Source: Thermomonas sp.
Lineage (GTDB): Bacteria > Pseudomonadota > Gammaproteobacteria > Xanthomonadales > Xanthomonadaceae
Assembly (NCBI GenBank): GCA_020692565.1
Contig: JAIMKJ010000006.1
Span: 67,130-102,866, forward strand
Reading direction: 5' to 3'
DNA length: 35,737 bases
Shown here: in pieces, positions 25,305-35,344 of the stretch
Layout: every line of letters starts with the position of its first letter
Numbering within the stretch: the stretch's first letter is position 1
Notes under the pieces: model-generated
What the model was told of the DNA's origin: nothing
Seen by the model: only the letters and a program-made list of their open reading frames with translations
The model's database searches: none
Made by a program: the position numbers and the translations under genes

Positions 25305-26531
25305 TCAATCGACGATCGCGGGATCGGGAGGCGACAACCCGCTGTTCGCCATCGCCGGATCCACGGGATGCACGTACGCAACGCCGGGTGCCGGCGCATT
25401 CGTCGGGACGCTTGCCGGAACACTGACCGCTGCAGCGGCAGGAGGAGACCCACGCACTTCACGCGTGGAGTCCGCGATCACCCGCATCGCGGCATCCGCG
25501 CGTCGTTGCGTCTGCTCGACGTCCTCGTACCGGCGCTCGTTCCCGCGCACCAGAGCGGCATTCGCGGTATCCAACGATGCTTCCGAAGCGCCTGACATCG
25601 ATCCGGACATCGGGCCTGACATCGAGCCGGATCCGGGCGCGGCCGCCACGAGCTGCATCGGTTTCGATGCGCTCTCCAGCCGATAGGCGACATGGGCGTT
25701 GCGCGCAGGCGCACCCGACACGCCCGCCGCCTGCGCGACGTAGCCCTGCGGCGGCGGCATCGGCTGGGGCAGCGGCTGCAAATCCGCTTGCACCGTGCGC
25801 GATCCGGCCTCGCTGGTTTCGGGTGCCTGCATCACGACCAGCATGTTGAACGCGAGGAATCCAAGCGACGCGCCGACCAGGATGAGCAACGCGGTGGACA
25901 GCGTCTTCAACCTGCGCCGTTCGCCATTGAGCTGGCGCAATCTGTGCGCGAACCTGTCGTGGAAATAGCGCTCGGCCGCTGCCACCGGTCGCGCGTCCCT
26001 CACCTGCGCGAGGTAGTGCGCCGCCTGCCGCGCGGGATGCGCCAGCCGCTGCCTGCGCGTCGGCGCCATGCCGGCCACCGCAGCGGCGGCTGGCGGCGCT
26101 ACCGGCGACATCGAGCGCAGCGCGGCGGCATCGATGAGCTTCAGGCTGGGCTCGTGCGCGGCGACTTCGATCACGTTCCCGGGAAAATCGCCGTCGTAAA
26201 CGAGGATGGTCTCGTTCACGTGCGCAGCGCGCACGCAGGTCATTTCGCGCCGGAACGCATCGACCGGATGGGTCAGTGCGGACCAGTCGCGCGCGCTCAG
26301 CCACGCGGTATCGCCGGCATCGTTCATCAGCAACAACATCGACACGTCCTCGCACTGCGCCTGCAACGCGGGCGGCTGGATCGACATGGGGCGCCAGCCG
26401 CGTGCGATGAAATGAGCCCTGGCGACCGCGAGTGCGACATCCGTGCGCGAAGTCGCAGCGTTCGCTGGCGATGGCGGCATGCCGTCCGGGTTCGGGTTGC
26501 CCGGTTTCAGCGCAGTGTCGATGGTGTGCAT
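25305..26531 (-). CDS. Membrane protein with degenerate Mrr-like domain
   Basis: A 408-residue protein with the same plan as the Mrr-type protein at 7642-8403. Residues ~30-141 align with its nuclease domain: NETILVYDGDFPGNVIEVAA then LKLIDAAALRSM corresponds to GAILVSSGEFTRAAIGAA then VKLIDGDMLRTM. The catalytic LVQCKHW is replaced by WLSARDW (77-83), and the metal-binding Asp is lost, so it should not cut DNA. One membrane helix follows at about 212-234. The C-terminal tail is Pro/Ala-rich with a GSMSGPMSGSMSG repeat (302-314) and ends with TQRRADAAMRVIADST (341-356), matching SQRKADEAMRLIEDDT in the paralogue. AGGAAA precedes the ATG at 26531. Confidence 0.8.
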   Translation of the reverse strand: MHTIDTALKPGNPNPDGMPPSPANAATSRTDVALAVARAHFIARGWRPMSIQPPALQAQCEDVSMLLLMNDAGDTAWLSARDWSALTHPVDAFRREMTCVRAAHVNETILVYDGDFPGNVIEVAAHEPSLKLIDAAALRSMSPVAPPAAAAVAGMAPTRRQRLAHPARQAAHYLAQVRDARPVAAAERYFHDRFAHRLRQLNGERRRLKTLSTALLILVGASLGFLAFNMLVVMQAPETSEAGSRTVQADLQPLPQPMPPPQGYVAQAAGVSGAPARNAHVAYRLESASKPMQLVAAAPGSGSMSGPMSGSMSGASEASLDTANAALVRGNERRYEDVEQTQRRADAAMRVIADSTREVRGSPPAAAAVSVPASVPTNAPAPGVAYVHPVDPAMANSGLSPPDPAIVD

Positions 26532-26780
26532 GGTGGCGATTTCCTGTGTGGCATCGAGGCGCAGTGTGCGCACCGCATCTGGCTCCGCGATGAACCGGCG
26601 CGATGGCAGCGCTGGAGTTCATCGACGATTCCGATCCGATCGAATTCCGCCTGAAAATCCCGGAAAAAGCACGAAACCGCGGCGACATGCACGATGGCGG
26701 CATCGCATCCGGCGAAGCACGTGCAGACGTGCAGGCGGCGCAACAGGTAACCTGCCCGCCCAGTCCGAAGATCGCCCGTC

Positions 26781-27620
26781 ATGCCGCACTACTCAGGCCC
26801 TCTGCTCACCCGCCCGCTGGCCGAGGCGCTGCTCGCCGCGCGCAAGGCCGGCACCGACATCTGGACGGGGTCGCTGGATCTCGGCCGCTCCAGCGGCGAG
26901 GCGCGGCTGGACGCGGACGCATGGGCATGGCGCGGCCAGCGGTATCCCTGGCCGGGCAAGCTCAAGGACCGCACGATCTATCATTGGGACGGCGGCGAGT
27001 TCGTACCGGTGTCGCGCTATTCCGGCGCGCTGATCAAACTGGTGCCCACCGAATGGGGCGCGCCGACCTTCGAGATCGACGGCATCAAGATGTTGCCGAC
27101 ATCGAAGGCATCGCCCATCGACGACGCGCGGCGCAAGGTCGCGCTGGTGCAGCCGCAGGGCAAGACCGTGCTGGATACCTGCGGCGGCCTCGGCTATTTC
27201 GCCGCCTGCTGTCTGGACGCGGGCGCGGCGCGGATCGATTCGTTCGAGAAGAACGCAGACGTGCTGTGGCTGCGCACGCTCAACCCGTGGTCGCCGGATC
27301 CGGCGGCGGAGTCCAGCGGAGGACGCCTGCGGCTTTCGCACGCCGATGTATCGCAGGCCATCGCGGACATGCCCGCCGCATCGGCGGATGCCCTGCTGCA
27401 CGACCCGCCGCGCTTCGGCATCGCCGGCGAACTGTATTCGCAGAGTTTCTACGACCAGCTCGCCCGCGTACTGCGGCGCGGCGGGCGCCTGTTCCACTAC
27501 ACCGGCACGCCGAACACACTCACCAGCGGACGCGATGTGCCGGGCGAAGTGGCGAAACGGTTGCAAAAATCGGGGTTCAAGGCCGAACGCGCCCTGGATG
27601 GGATATTGGCGGTGAAATGA
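26781..27620 (+). CDS. Class I SAM-dependent methyltransferase
   Basis: A 279-residue cytosolic protein. SAM-binding motif I is VLDTCGGLGYFAACCL (about 130-145), the acidic end of beta-2 is DSFEKNADV, and motif IV is LLHDPPRFG (about 205-213), where DPPR resembles the NPPY-type motif of N-methyltransferases. RRGGRLFHYTGTP is the beta-5 region. The first ~115 residues form an unrecognised N-terminal domain with a run of Trp/Tyr. The methyl acceptor is unknown; the type resembles predicted spermine-synthase-like methyltransferases. Confidence 0.87.
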   Translation: MPHYSGPLLTRPLAEALLAARKAGTDIWTGSLDLGRSSGEARLDADAWAWRGQRYPWPGKLKDRTIYHWDGGEFVPVSRYSGALIKLVPTEWGAPTFEIDGIKMLPTSKASPIDDARRKVALVQPQGKTVLDTCGGLGYFAACCLDAGAARIDSFEKNADVLWLRTLNPWSPDPAAESSGGRLRLSHADVSQAIADMPAASADALLHDPPRFGIAGELYSQSFYDQLARVLRRGGRLFHYTGTPNTLTSGRDVPGEVAKRLQKSGFKAERALDGILAVK

Positions 27621-27653
27621 ACTGCGGCGCGGCAAGCCGCGTCGCATGCGGCC

Positions 27654-28208
27654 TCAGGACGCGTGCTCGACCGCATTCACCGCATCGATGACGGCATTGC
27701 AGAACGCGGGCAGGTCGTCCGGCTTGCGGCTGGTGATGACATGACCATCCACGACCACTTCCGCATCCTTCCAGCGCGCGCCGGCATTGGTCAGATCGGT
27801 CTTCACCGATGCCCACGAGGTGACTTCGCGCCCCTCGACGGCACCGGCTTCCGCCAGCAGCCACGGGCCGTGGCAGATCGCCGCCAGCGGCTTGCCTGCG
27901 GCATCGAAGGCCTTGATGAACTCGATCGCTTTCGCATCCATGCGCAGCAGATCGGGATTGATCACGCCGCCCGGCAGCACCAGCGCGTCGTAATCGTTGG
28001 CGGACACGCTGGACAGCTCGGCATCGACATCGACGCTGTCGCCCCAGTCCTTGTCCTTCCAGCCGCGGATCTGCGGCCCCTTGGGCGCGATCACCTGGAC
28101 CGAGAAACCGGCATCCTTGAGCTGTTGACGCGGCTCCATCAATTCCGACTGTTCGAAACCGTTGGTAGCGAGGATGGCGACGCGTTTGATCGACGAGATG
28201 GAAGTCAT
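27654..28208 (-). CDS. PfpI/DJ-1 family protein
   Basis: A 184-residue protein of the DJ-1/PfpI superfamily (YhbO/PfpI branch), linked to deglycation of amino acids, glyoxalase activity or peptidase activity and to stress tolerance. The nucleophilic elbow AICHGPW holds Cys112 and His113; Glu19 lies in NGFEQSEL, the conserved acidic partner. Expected to be a cytosolic oligomer. Start 28208 follows AAGGA by 8 bases. It is convergent with the methyltransferase gene. Confidence 0.93.
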   Translation of the reverse strand: MTSISSIKRVAILATNGFEQSELMEPRQQLKDAGFSVQVIAPKGPQIRGWKDKDWGDSVDVDAELSSVSANDYDALVLPGGVINPDLLRMDAKAIEFIKAFDAAGKPLAAICHGPWLLAEAGAVEGREVTSWASVKTDLTNAGARWKDAEVVVDGHVITSRKPDDLPAFCNAVIDAVNAVEHAS

Positions 28209-28523
28209 GATGCAGTCCTTGGGCATGTGCGGGAACCGCAGCCTGCGCGAAGCCGGGTAACCCCGCGGTGAACCGGACGCGCGAACGTGAAACGCGTTTC
28301 GTTATGCACGAAAATCGCAAATTTTCCGGGGAAAACGCACGTTGCACCTCGGCTGATCGCGCTTCGATGCATCGGCGGTTCGAGCCTGCTCGCCCGCCCC
28401 GCAGCGCGGGTCGGTGCGAAGCGTGGACCCGGGACGGAAGAGGACAATGCCTACGGCAATGCCCGCGCACGATCGTTCATGTCGTCCGCCATGCCGTCCG
28501 CGCTGCGCGGCCTGGTGGCCGAC
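28209..28523. other. 315-bp intergenic stretch
   Basis: No supported gene, hairpin or repeat is seen between the PfpI start and the acyltransferase stop. Its right part is downstream sequence of the acyltransferase gene and its left part should hold the PfpI promoter on the - strand. A slightly AT-rich patch lies at 28300-28335. Confidence 0.5.
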
Positions 28524-29429
28524 TCAACCCGACAGTCGCGCGATCTCTGCATCCTTCTCCTCCCACACCCCGTTCATCCATTGCTGGAAGCGGGCGCGGA
28601 AGGCGCGATCCTGCTGATAGTCGCCGCCCGCCAGCGCTTCCGGGATCGGGCGCTCACGGATCGTCACGCACACCTCGGGGATGCGGCCTCCGATCAGATC
28701 CATCATCGAAGGCCGCCCGCCGGGATAAACGATCGTCACATCCAGGATGCCGTGCAGACTGTCGCCCATGGCATCGATCACGAACGCCACGCCGCCCGAT
28801 TTCGGTTTCAGGAGATGGCGATACGGCGACGCCTGCGACGCGTGTTTCTCCGGCGTGAACCGCGTGCCCTCCACGAAATTCATCACCGAGACGGGAATGG
28901 CGCGGAACTTCTCGCAGGCGCGGCGCGTCGCCTCCATATCCCGCCGGCCCAGCTCGGGATGCTTCGCGATCTGCTTGCGCGTGTAGCGCCCCATGAACGG
29001 GAAATCCAGCGCCCACCAGCACAGCCCCAGCACCGGCACCCAGAACAACTGCCGCTTCAAAAAGAAGCGCAGGAACGGAACGCGCCGGTTCAACACCTTC
29101 TGCAACACCAGGATATCCACCCAGCTCTGGTGGTTGGCCAACACCAGATAATGACCGTCCCGGCGCAGTGCGGCGTGCTCGCTCACCTCGAAGCGCGTGC
29201 GCGTGAAGGCGTCGATCATCGCGCTGTTGACCACGATCCAGTGCTCCGCGAACCACAGCAGCGCGGGATCGCAGGCCCGACGCGCGCGCGCGGACGGCAA
29301 CACGGCCTTGAAGACGGCCACGGCCAACAGCGGCAAGGCATGCACCAATGTGTTGATCACGATCAACAGCAGGATCGGGACGACGCGGAACCACAGCATG
29401 GAGGGCACCGGAACAGGGGATCGGGGCAT
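28524..29429 (-). CDS. YihG-like 1-acylglycerol-phosphate acyltransferase
   Basis: A 301-residue membrane-associated PlsC-type acyltransferase that should move an acyl group to lysophosphatidate. Catalytic motif NHQSWVD (99-105; His100, Asp105) and glycerophosphate-binding FVEGTR (185-190) match the E. coli YihG branch, which has VEGTRFT in place of PEGTR. One hydrophobic segment at 12-42 anchors it. The start at 29429 has AGGAAA close by; ATG at 29399 would shorten the protein by 10 residues. Confidence 0.9.
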   Translation of the reverse strand: MPRSPVPVPSMLWFRVVPILLLIVINTLVHALPLLAVAVFKAVLPSARARRACDPALLWFAEHWIVVNSAMIDAFTRTRFEVSEHAALRRDGHYLVLANHQSWVDILVLQKVLNRRVPFLRFFLKRQLFWVPVLGLCWWALDFPFMGRYTRKQIAKHPELGRRDMEATRRACEKFRAIPVSVMNFVEGTRFTPEKHASQASPYRHLLKPKSGGVAFVIDAMGDSLHGILDVTIVYPGGRPSMMDLIGGRIPEVCVTIRERPIPEALAGGDYQQDRAFRARFQQWMNGVWEEKDAEIARLSG

Positions 29430-29672
29430 TTTCCTACATGTGGATTTTTTTCGCTCGCGGCATCGGACGAGGGCTGCGCAGGACGGCCTCGAGCACACAA
29501 CGCGATCCCGAGCACAGGCCCGGGCGCACGCCACAAGCGCGAACGGTGCGCACCGCACGAATGCAGAGGGCGCTTCATCACGCTTCACGCATCGTTCGTC
29601 TGCAATTAACACTCCGGTCACGGCCCGCGGGACATAGTCGCCCGCACCACACCCCATCGAAAGGAATCCACC

Positions 29673-29945
29673 ATGCACATGAAGACATCGGGCGTCATCG
29701 CATCCGTCGCGCTGCTCTGCAGCGCATCCGCATTCGCGGCCCTGCACCACTACCAGGTGATCGGCGAAGGACTGGGACGCTCGGCCGAGGAAGCATACGA
29801 AGCGGCCTCCTACGACGCGGCCAGAAAATGCTATCTGAGCTGGGGACACTCCACGCAGGAGCAGACGATCCTGGTCGAAGAAATCCAGCCGGACACGGGC
29901 TACTGGTACGTGAAACTGTCGGAAGGCTGCATCAGCGAAGACTGA
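29673..29945 (+). CDS. Small exported protein, unrecognised
   Basis: A 90-residue protein with a Sec signal peptide (MHMKTSG, hydrophobic stretch, cleavage near AFA, residue 22). The mature part of about 68 residues has two Cys (ARKCYLSWG and SEGCISED) that could pair, and a helical centre (RSAEEAYEAASYDAARKCY). No family recognised. AAGGAA at 29661-29666 lies 6 bases upstream. It is divergent from the acyltransferase gene. Confidence 0.78.
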   Translation: MHMKTSGVIASVALLCSASAFAALHHYQVIGEGLGRSAEEAYEAASYDAARKCYLSWGHSTQEQTILVEEIQPDTGYWYVKLSEGCISED

Positions 29946-30246
29946 TCCGCAGCACGGGCGGCGCCGGGACCGCGTTCCTGGCGTCGCGGGCGCAGCGGAG
30001 ACCGTGCGGCATCGATCGGGCGCGACATCCCGCACGCCGCGGGTCATCGATGGATGTCGATAGCGTCGATCTCCGGGCGGCATCGCGACACCATCCGCAC
30101 GTCCCTGATCGACACCCGACGCTCCGACCGGGCATGGCGCTTCCGGGGCACAGGAAAAATGCATGCCGATCGGGATTCGATCGGTACTTTCTGTTTGCGC
30201 GGTGACATAGACTGCGCAACTGTTTGCTTTTTCCAAGGAGTTCACC
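29946..30246. other. 301-bp intergenic stretch before the hybrid synthase
   Basis: No gene is supported. The last 60 bases are less GC-rich (TTTGCTTTTTCC) and end with AAGGAG at 30235-30240, the ribosome site of the next gene. The promoter of that gene should lie here; no clean -35/-10 pair is called. Confidence 0.6.
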
Positions 30247-33200
30247 ATGCAACGGACTGCGCAGCCCCACGCGCCGGCAGATGCGAGTCAGCATGCGGTC
30301 GCGCCTTCCGCAAGCGCCTCCCTGCTGGACGAGGAACAGACACACCGCATCCTCATCGAGTGGAACCGCACCGGGCTCGCGTACGACCGGTCGGAAACCG
30401 TCTGGGGGCTCGTCGAGAAGCAGGCGCAGGCACAGCCTCGGCGCACTGCCGTCATCGACGGCACGATGGAGATCGATTACCAGCGCCTGACCGCACGGGC
30501 AAACGCGATCGCGGGCGAGCTGGCGACGCGTGGTGTGACGCCAGGGTCGCTGGTCGGGGTGTGCATGAGCCGCACATGGCACCTCGTCGCCACCCTGCTG
30601 GGCGTATTGCGGGCGGGCTGCGCCTACGTGCCGCTGGATCCGAAGTATCCGCACGAACGGGTGCGCTACATGCTGACGCACGCCCGCGCGGCGGCGGCCA
30701 TCGTGGACGGCGAGCCGTCGGCGGCGCTGTGCGCCGGGGCGCCGCAGATCGTACGACTCGATACATCGACGACGCCCGCGCACACGCCGGACACGATGAC
30801 CCGCCCGTCGGCAGGCGATCTGGCCTATGTCATCTATACGTCCGGATCGACGGGGCAACCCAAGGGCGTCGCCGTGGAGCATCGCAGCGTGGTCGCGATG
30901 GCCCTGGCGATGCGCGCGCTGCTGGACGACGAGGCGCTGTCCGGCGTCCTCGCGGCCGCCTCCGTCTGTTTCGACCCGTCCGTCATGGAACTCCTGGGGA
31001 CGCTGTCGCTCGGCGGCACCGTGGTGCTGTCGGAGAACGCCTTGACGCTGCCGGAACTGCCGTCGGCGCACCGGGTGAAGACGGTCATCATGGTGCCGTC
31101 CGCGATGCAGGCCCTGCTCAAGGGCGGCGGAGTGCCGGAAAGCGTGCGCTGCGTGGTGCTGGGCGGCGAGGTGCTGAAGCCTTCGCTGGTGAAACAACTG
31201 CACGCACGCGCGCAACCGCCGCGCGTCGTCAACGTGTACGGGCCGACCGAAGACACGGTCTATTCGACGGCGACAGAAGTCGCCCCGGGGGCGGAGACGA
31301 TCACGATCGGCAGGCCGGTGCCCAACGCCCGGTCGTACATCCTGGACGAAGCCATGCGTCCGGTGCCGGTGGGCGTGCCGGGCGAACTGCATCTGGCCGG
31401 AGACAAGCTCGCACGCGGCTACATCCACGACGAGGAACGCAGCAGCCAGCGGTTCGTCGTGGTGGATCCGGACGGCCCCATTCCCGAAGCGCGGCTGTAC
31501 CGGACCGGGGATCGATGCCGGTGGACGCAGGACGGCGAGATCGAGTTCCTGGGCCGCATCGACCAGCAGGTGAAGATCCGCGGGTTCCGGATCGAGCTGG
31601 AAGAGATCGAATCGACCCTCGAGTCCATGCACGGCGTGGACAGCGCGGCGGCGGCGGTCGTCGATCGGGGCGGCGACAAGCCGATGCTGGTCGGCTATGT
31701 GGTGAGCCGCGACGGCACGGCGACCAGCGAGGCGTCGCGCGCTTACGTGGCGGAACGCCTGCCCGGATACATGGTGCCGCAGCTGGTGATGCAGCTTGCG
31801 GACATGCCGCGACTGCCCAACGGCAAACTCGACCGCAAGCGGCTGCCCGTCCCGGACCCGGGCCTGCTCGATGGCGCCGACCAAGCGCCTCCCGCGCACG
31901 CCGACGCGCGGGTCTCCGACGATGCCGGTGCGGCGCATCGGCTGACGGGCCTGTCGACGCACGACCGGCATGCGGCCCTGCTGTCGATCGTCACCGGCGA
32001 AATCGCCCGCTTCCTCCGTGTGCGCGATCCCGGGCAGATACCGCCGCACCAGGCGCTGGAGACGCTCGGCATCGACTCGCTGGACGCTGCCGAATTGATC
32101 CATCGGCTGTCCACGGTGCTGGGCCGGCCGCTGCCGGCATCGACGCTGGCCGAGCACCAGACGCCCGCCGCCGTCGCCGATCGTCTGCTCGATCTGCTGG
32201 GTCACGAGACCACCGCGGAGGCATCGATCCATGCATCCAAGAGCGGCGCACCGGACACGCTGGCGCGTTTCCAGACGCAGATCCAGTCGGGCCACCCGCC
32301 GTTCCTGGCCGCCAGGGCGCCCGCCTGGTCCGCGACCGACAAGGGCACGCTGATCCGCGAGTTCAAGCACCTGCTCGCGCATTCGGGGCGCGACCCGTAC
32401 AGCAAGCTGCTGCGCACCGGCAGCGGGCACCGGGGAACGGTCGTGGACGCGCACACCGGGGAAGCGCGCGAAGCCATCATCTGGACCACCAACCTCTACC
32501 TCGGCCTGAACCGCGACAGCGATGTCATCGCGCAGGCCCGATCCGCGCTGGAGCGTTTCGGCACCGGAATGGGCACCTCCGCCACCGCCTCCGGCCTGAC
32601 CGATCTGCACCTGGACTTCGAGAACGAATTCGCCGAACTGGTGGGCAAACCGGCCGCCTGCCTGTTTCCCACGGGATTCACCGCGAATCTGGGCGTGATC
32701 GGCGGCCTCCTGGGCGACCAGGACCTGATCGTGATGGATCAGCTCTGCCACGCCTCCATCGTGGACGGCGCCCGGCTGTGCGGCGCGACGATCCGCACGT
32801 TCAAGCACAACGATGCGTCCGACCTGCAATCGATCCTCGACACGGAGGCGTCGCCGTACCGCACGACGCTGGTGGTGCTGGAAGGCGTCTACAGCATGGG
32901 CGAAGGGACCGCGCCGGTGCGCGACATCGTGCGCACGGCGAAACGCCACGGTGCGCTGGTGCTGGTGGACGAAGCGCATTCCTTCGGCTTCTACGGCGCG
33001 CGGGGCGCCGGCATCTGCGCGGAACAGGGCATCACCGACGAGGTCGATTTCATCATGACCACGCTCAGCAAGGCGCTGGGCAGCCTCGGGGGCGTGGTGG
33101 CCGCACGCGAGGAACACATCGCCCTGCTCAAGACCTCCGCCAGGGCCTATGTCTTCCAGGCGACGACCACGCCGGCCGATATCGCCGCGGCGCTCGCCGC

Positions 33201-34020
33201 CCTGCGGCGATTGCGCGAGGACGACACGCTGCGCGAACGGCTCTGGGATACCGCCACCTATATGCGGCAGCGCTTTTCCGAAGCCGGCTACCCGCTGGGC
33301 ACCGGCGACGGGCCGATCGTCACCCCGCATTTCGAGGACAGCGAGCTGCTGTATGCGATCGCCCGCGGCCTGTACGCGCGCGGCATCCACACCTCGGCGG
33401 TGACCTATCCCATCGTGGAGCGCGGACGCGGCCGCCTGCGGTTCATCTGCTCGGCCGCGCACACGCGCGACGACGTCGACAGGACCCTGGAAGCGCTGGT
33501 CGACGCCGAGCGCGAAGCCCGGCAGATGCGCACCGCATCGCAGGAAGCCGCGCTCCGGGACAGCGGATCGAAAGCGTCCTCACCGGCAGAATGCAGCGAC
33601 GCGCATGGCGTGCCGGCCCGGCAGGCCGGAGAGGGATCGACCGCAGCGCATCCGCATCGCGCCAACATCGAAGCGTGGGCCCACGCATTCGCCGATACCC
33701 TGAAAGACGCGCTGGCCCGACGGCCCGGCCCAACGCCGGATCTCGCCGTGTCGATCGCACTCCCGGACGGCCGCGAACCGATCGCCATCCGCATCGACGG
33801 GCGGAACATCGCGGTGGGCGCGCGGGAAGCGACACACGTGCCTTTCTGCTCGCTGCTGCTCGCCGACGACCAGGCGATCTCCGCATTGCACTCGCGCGAT
33901 GTGCAGGCCTTGCTCGACAGTGTCCTCCAGGGCAACTGCGTGCTGGGCGGCCAGACCGAACCCTTCCTCTGGCTGGTCGGGCGACTGGCCGAATGGCAGC
34001 GCGAGGCAAGGCCTTCATAA
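30247..34020 (+). CDS. Hybrid NRPS adenylation-carrier-alpha-oxoamine synthase with SCP2-like tail
   Basis: A 1257-residue single chain. Residues ~30-540 are an NRPS adenylation domain with [10 protein letters not shown] (A3, about 197), FDPSV (A4), [12 protein letters not shown] (A5), YRTGDRCRW (A7), [13 protein letters not shown] (A8) and [11 protein letters not shown] (A10). Residues ~575-645 are a carrier domain with Ser611 in GIDSLD. Residues ~680-1100 are a PLP-dependent alpha-oxoamine synthase: DEAHSFG (Asp908, His911) and the PLP lysine Lys942 in TTLSKALGS. Residues ~1140-1257 resemble an SCP2-type lipid-binding fold. Known logic: an acid is activated and loaded on the carrier, and the synthase condenses it with an amino acid with loss of CO2 to give an alpha-aminoketone. 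The Asp of FDPSV suggests an alpha-amino acid is activated. No other pathway gene adjoins it. Confidence 0.9.
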   Translation: MQRTAQPHAPADASQHAVAPSASASLLDEEQTHRILIEWNRTGLAYDRSETVWGLVEKQAQAQPRRTAVIDGTMEIDYQRLTARANAIAGELATRGVTPGSLVGVCMSRTWHLVATLLGVLRAGCAYVPLDPKYPHERVRYMLTHARAAAAIVDGEPSAALCAGAPQIVRLDTSTTPAHTPDTMTRPSAGDLAYVIYTSGSTGQPKGVAVEHRSVVAMALAMRALLDDEALSGVLAAASVCFDPSVMELLGTLSLGGTVVLSENALTLPELPSAHRVKTVIMVPSAMQALLKGGGVPESVRCVVLGGEVLKPSLVKQLHARAQPPRVVNVYGPTEDTVYSTATEVAPGAETITIGRPVPNARSYILDEAMRPVPVGVPGELHLAGDKLARGYIHDEERSSQRFVVVDPDGPIPEARLYRTGDRCRWTQDGEIEFLGRIDQQVKIRGFRIELEEIESTLESMHGVDSAAAAVVDRGGDKPMLVGYVVSRDGTATSEASRAYVAERLPGYMVPQLVMQLADMPRLPNGKLDRKRLPVPDPGLLDGADQAPPAHADARVSDDAGAAHRLTGLSTHDRHAALLSIVTGEIARFLRVRDPGQIPPHQALETLGIDSLDAAELIHRLSTVLGRPLPASTLAEHQTPAAVADRLLDLLGHETTAEASIHASKSGAPDTLARFQTQIQSGHPPFLAARAPAWSATDKGTLIREFKHLLAHSGRDPYSKLLRTGSGHRGTVVDAHTGEAREAIIWTTNLYLGLNRDSDVIAQARSALERFGTGMGTSATASGLTDLHLDFENEFAELVGKPAACLFPTGFTANLGVIGGLLGDQDLIVMDQLCHASIVDGARLCGATIRTFKHNDASDLQSILDTEASPYRTTLVVLEGVYSMGEGTAPVRDIVRTAKRHGALVLVDEAHSFGFYGARGAGICAEQGITDEVDFIMTTLSKALGSLGGVVAAREEHIALLKTSARAYVFQATTTPADIAAALAALRRLREDDTLRERLWDTATYMRQRFSEAGYPLGTGDGPIVTPHFEDSELLYAIARGLYARGIHTSAVTYPIVERGRGRLRFICSAAHTRDDVDRTLEALVDAEREARQMRTASQEAALRDSGSKASSPAECSDAHGVPARQAGEGSTAAHPHRANIEAWAHAFADTLKDALARRPGPTPDLAVSIALPDGREPIAIRIDGRNIAVGAREATHVPFCSLLLADDQAISALHSRDVQALLDSVLQGNCVLGGQTEPFLWLVGRLAEWQREARPS

Positions 34021-34023
34021 CAG

Positions 34024-34054
34024 CGCCGGTGCGAAGCCGGCGTTCACGATTTTT
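34024..34054 (+). terminator. Possible weak terminator of the hybrid synthase
   Basis: A 6-bp GC stem CGCCGG / CCGGCG (34024-34029 with 34037-34042) begins 3 bp after the stop codon and is followed by five T at 34050-34054. The T-run sits 7 bases past the stem, so termination would be partial at best. Confidence 0.4.
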
Positions 34055-34130
34055 CCGCCCATGTCGATCTTCCGGTCCGTGGTTCGTCGGAAGAAGACAG
34101 GCAGGCATTCCGCCGCCCGGGAGACCCGAC

Positions 34131-34751
34131 ATGCGATCGCTCATCGTTGCCGCCATGATCAGCCTCGACGGCGTGATGCAGGCGCCCGGCGGCCCGGAGG
34201 AGGACACCGGCGGCGGCTTCGCCCACGGCGGCTGGGTCTGGTCCTACGCACGCGAGGACGACGAGACGATGGGCGGGGTATTCTCGCGTCCCTACGATCT
34301 GCTGCTGGGGCGCCGCACCTACGACATCTTCGCCGCGTACTGGCCGCAGATCCCCGGCGACGGCACGTACGGCGACATCGCCGACGGCTTCAACGCGGCC
34401 ACCAAGCACGTCGCCACGCACCGCCCGGAATCGCTGGACTGGTGCAACAGCCGCGCGCTGGGCGACGACGTCATCGCCGCGCTGCGCGCACTCAAGCGCG
34501 GCGACGGCCCCGACCTGGTGACCCAGGGCAGCAGCGACCTCGTCCATCAGTTGCTGGTCACCGATCTGGTCGACGAACTGCGCCTGCTGGTCTTTCCGGC
34601 CCTGCTCGGCCGCGGCAAGCGCCTGTTCGACGACCGCGCGCAGCCGTCGGCCTTCCGGCTGGCGGCATCGCGGACCTCCGCGGCCGGCGTGCTGACCACC
34701 CGTTACCTGCGCGACGGCGACGTGCGGACCGGCACGCACGCATCCGCCTGA
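34131..34751 (+). CDS. RibD C-terminal / DHFR-like family protein
   Basis: A 206-residue cytosolic protein of the dihydrofolate-reductase-like RibD-C family. It starts RSLIVAAMISLDGVMQAPGG, the hallmark first strand and loop, and has LLLGRRTYDIFAAYWP and GSSDLVHQLLVTDLVDELRL, both typical. The natural substrate of these stand-alone proteins is unknown; an NAD(P)H-dependent reduction is likely. GGGAG lies about 8 bases before the ATG. It precedes a VOC protein gene by 41 bp, a pairing that recurs in many bacteria, and lies 110 bp after the hybrid synthase. Confidence 0.92.
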   Translation: MRSLIVAAMISLDGVMQAPGGPEEDTGGGFAHGGWVWSYAREDDETMGGVFSRPYDLLLGRRTYDIFAAYWPQIPGDGTYGDIADGFNAATKHVATHRPESLDWCNSRALGDDVIAALRALKRGDGPDLVTQGSSDLVHQLLVTDLVDELRLLVFPALLGRGKRLFDDRAQPSAFRLAASRTSAAGVLTTRYLRDGDVRTGTHASA

Positions 34752-34792
34752 CCCACGTCCACCACACTCCCAAACCACCGAAGGAAACGACC

Positions 34793-35272
34793 ATGATCCC
34801 CAAGAACACCATCTGCCTGTGGTTCGACGGCACCGCGCTGGACGCGGCCACCTTCTATGCCGAGACCTTCCCCGACAGCACCGTGACCGCCGTCCACCGC
34901 GCGCCCGGCGATTATCCGTCCGGCCAACAGGGCGACGTGCTGACGGTCGAGTTCAGCGTGTGCGGCATCCCGTGCCTGGGCCTCAACGGCGGCCCGGAGT
35001 TCAAGCACAGCGAGGCGTTCTCGTTCGTGATCGCCACCGACGACCAGGCCGAGACCGACCGCCTGTGGAATGCGATCGTCGGCAACGGCGGCCAGGAAAG
35101 CGAATGCGGCTGGTGCAAGGATCGCTGGGGCCTGTCGTGGCAGATCACCCCGCGCGCGCTCACCGAAGGCTATACCGACCCCGACCCGGCCGTCGCCAAG
35201 CGCGTCTTCGAAGCGATGATGACGATGCGCAAGATCGACGTCGCCGCGATCGAGGCCGCGCGGCGCGGCTGA
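34793..35272 (+). CDS. VOC-superfamily protein (PhnB / 3-dmu-9_3-mt type)
   Basis: A 159-residue cytosolic protein of the vicinal-oxygen-chelate fold, PF06983 type. It begins NTICLWFDGTALDAATFYAE (the family's LWF..A.EAA.FY pattern) and carries TVEFSVCGIPCLGLNGGPEF and ESECGWCKDRWGLSWQITP, both diagnostic. Despite an old methyltransferase label, members are not methyltransferases and most functions are unknown. AAGGAA at 34781-34786 precedes the ATG by 6 bases. Likely cotranscribed with the gene at 34131. Confidence 0.93.
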   Translation: MIPKNTICLWFDGTALDAATFYAETFPDSTVTAVHRAPGDYPSGQQGDVLTVEFSVCGIPCLGLNGGPEFKHSEAFSFVIATDDQAETDRLWNAIVGNGGQESECGWCKDRWGLSWQITPRALTEGYTDPDPAVAKRVFEAMMTMRKIDVAAIEAARRG

Positions 35273-35344
35273 TCGGCCGGCCGCTGTGCGTGCCGACCGG
35301 TGCTGCGCCGCCGGCCCGCACGGCATCGTGCCCGCGCAATCCCG

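Noticed and set aside
29932..33462. 1176-residue open frame on the - strand
   Set aside because: It is antisense to the hybrid synthase, Arg/His/Gln-rich with no domain, as expected of a GC-rich shadow frame.
30054..34751. 1565-residue open frame on the + strand
   Set aside because: Up to about 34130 it is an out-of-frame Arg/Ala-rich shadow of the hybrid synthase; the only real part is the RibD-C gene at its end.
34131..35272. RibD-C and VOC genes as part of a biosynthetic cluster with the hybrid synthase
   Set aside because: This pair recurs by itself in many bacteria, is separated by 110 bp and a possible terminator, and offers no obvious chemistry for the pathway.
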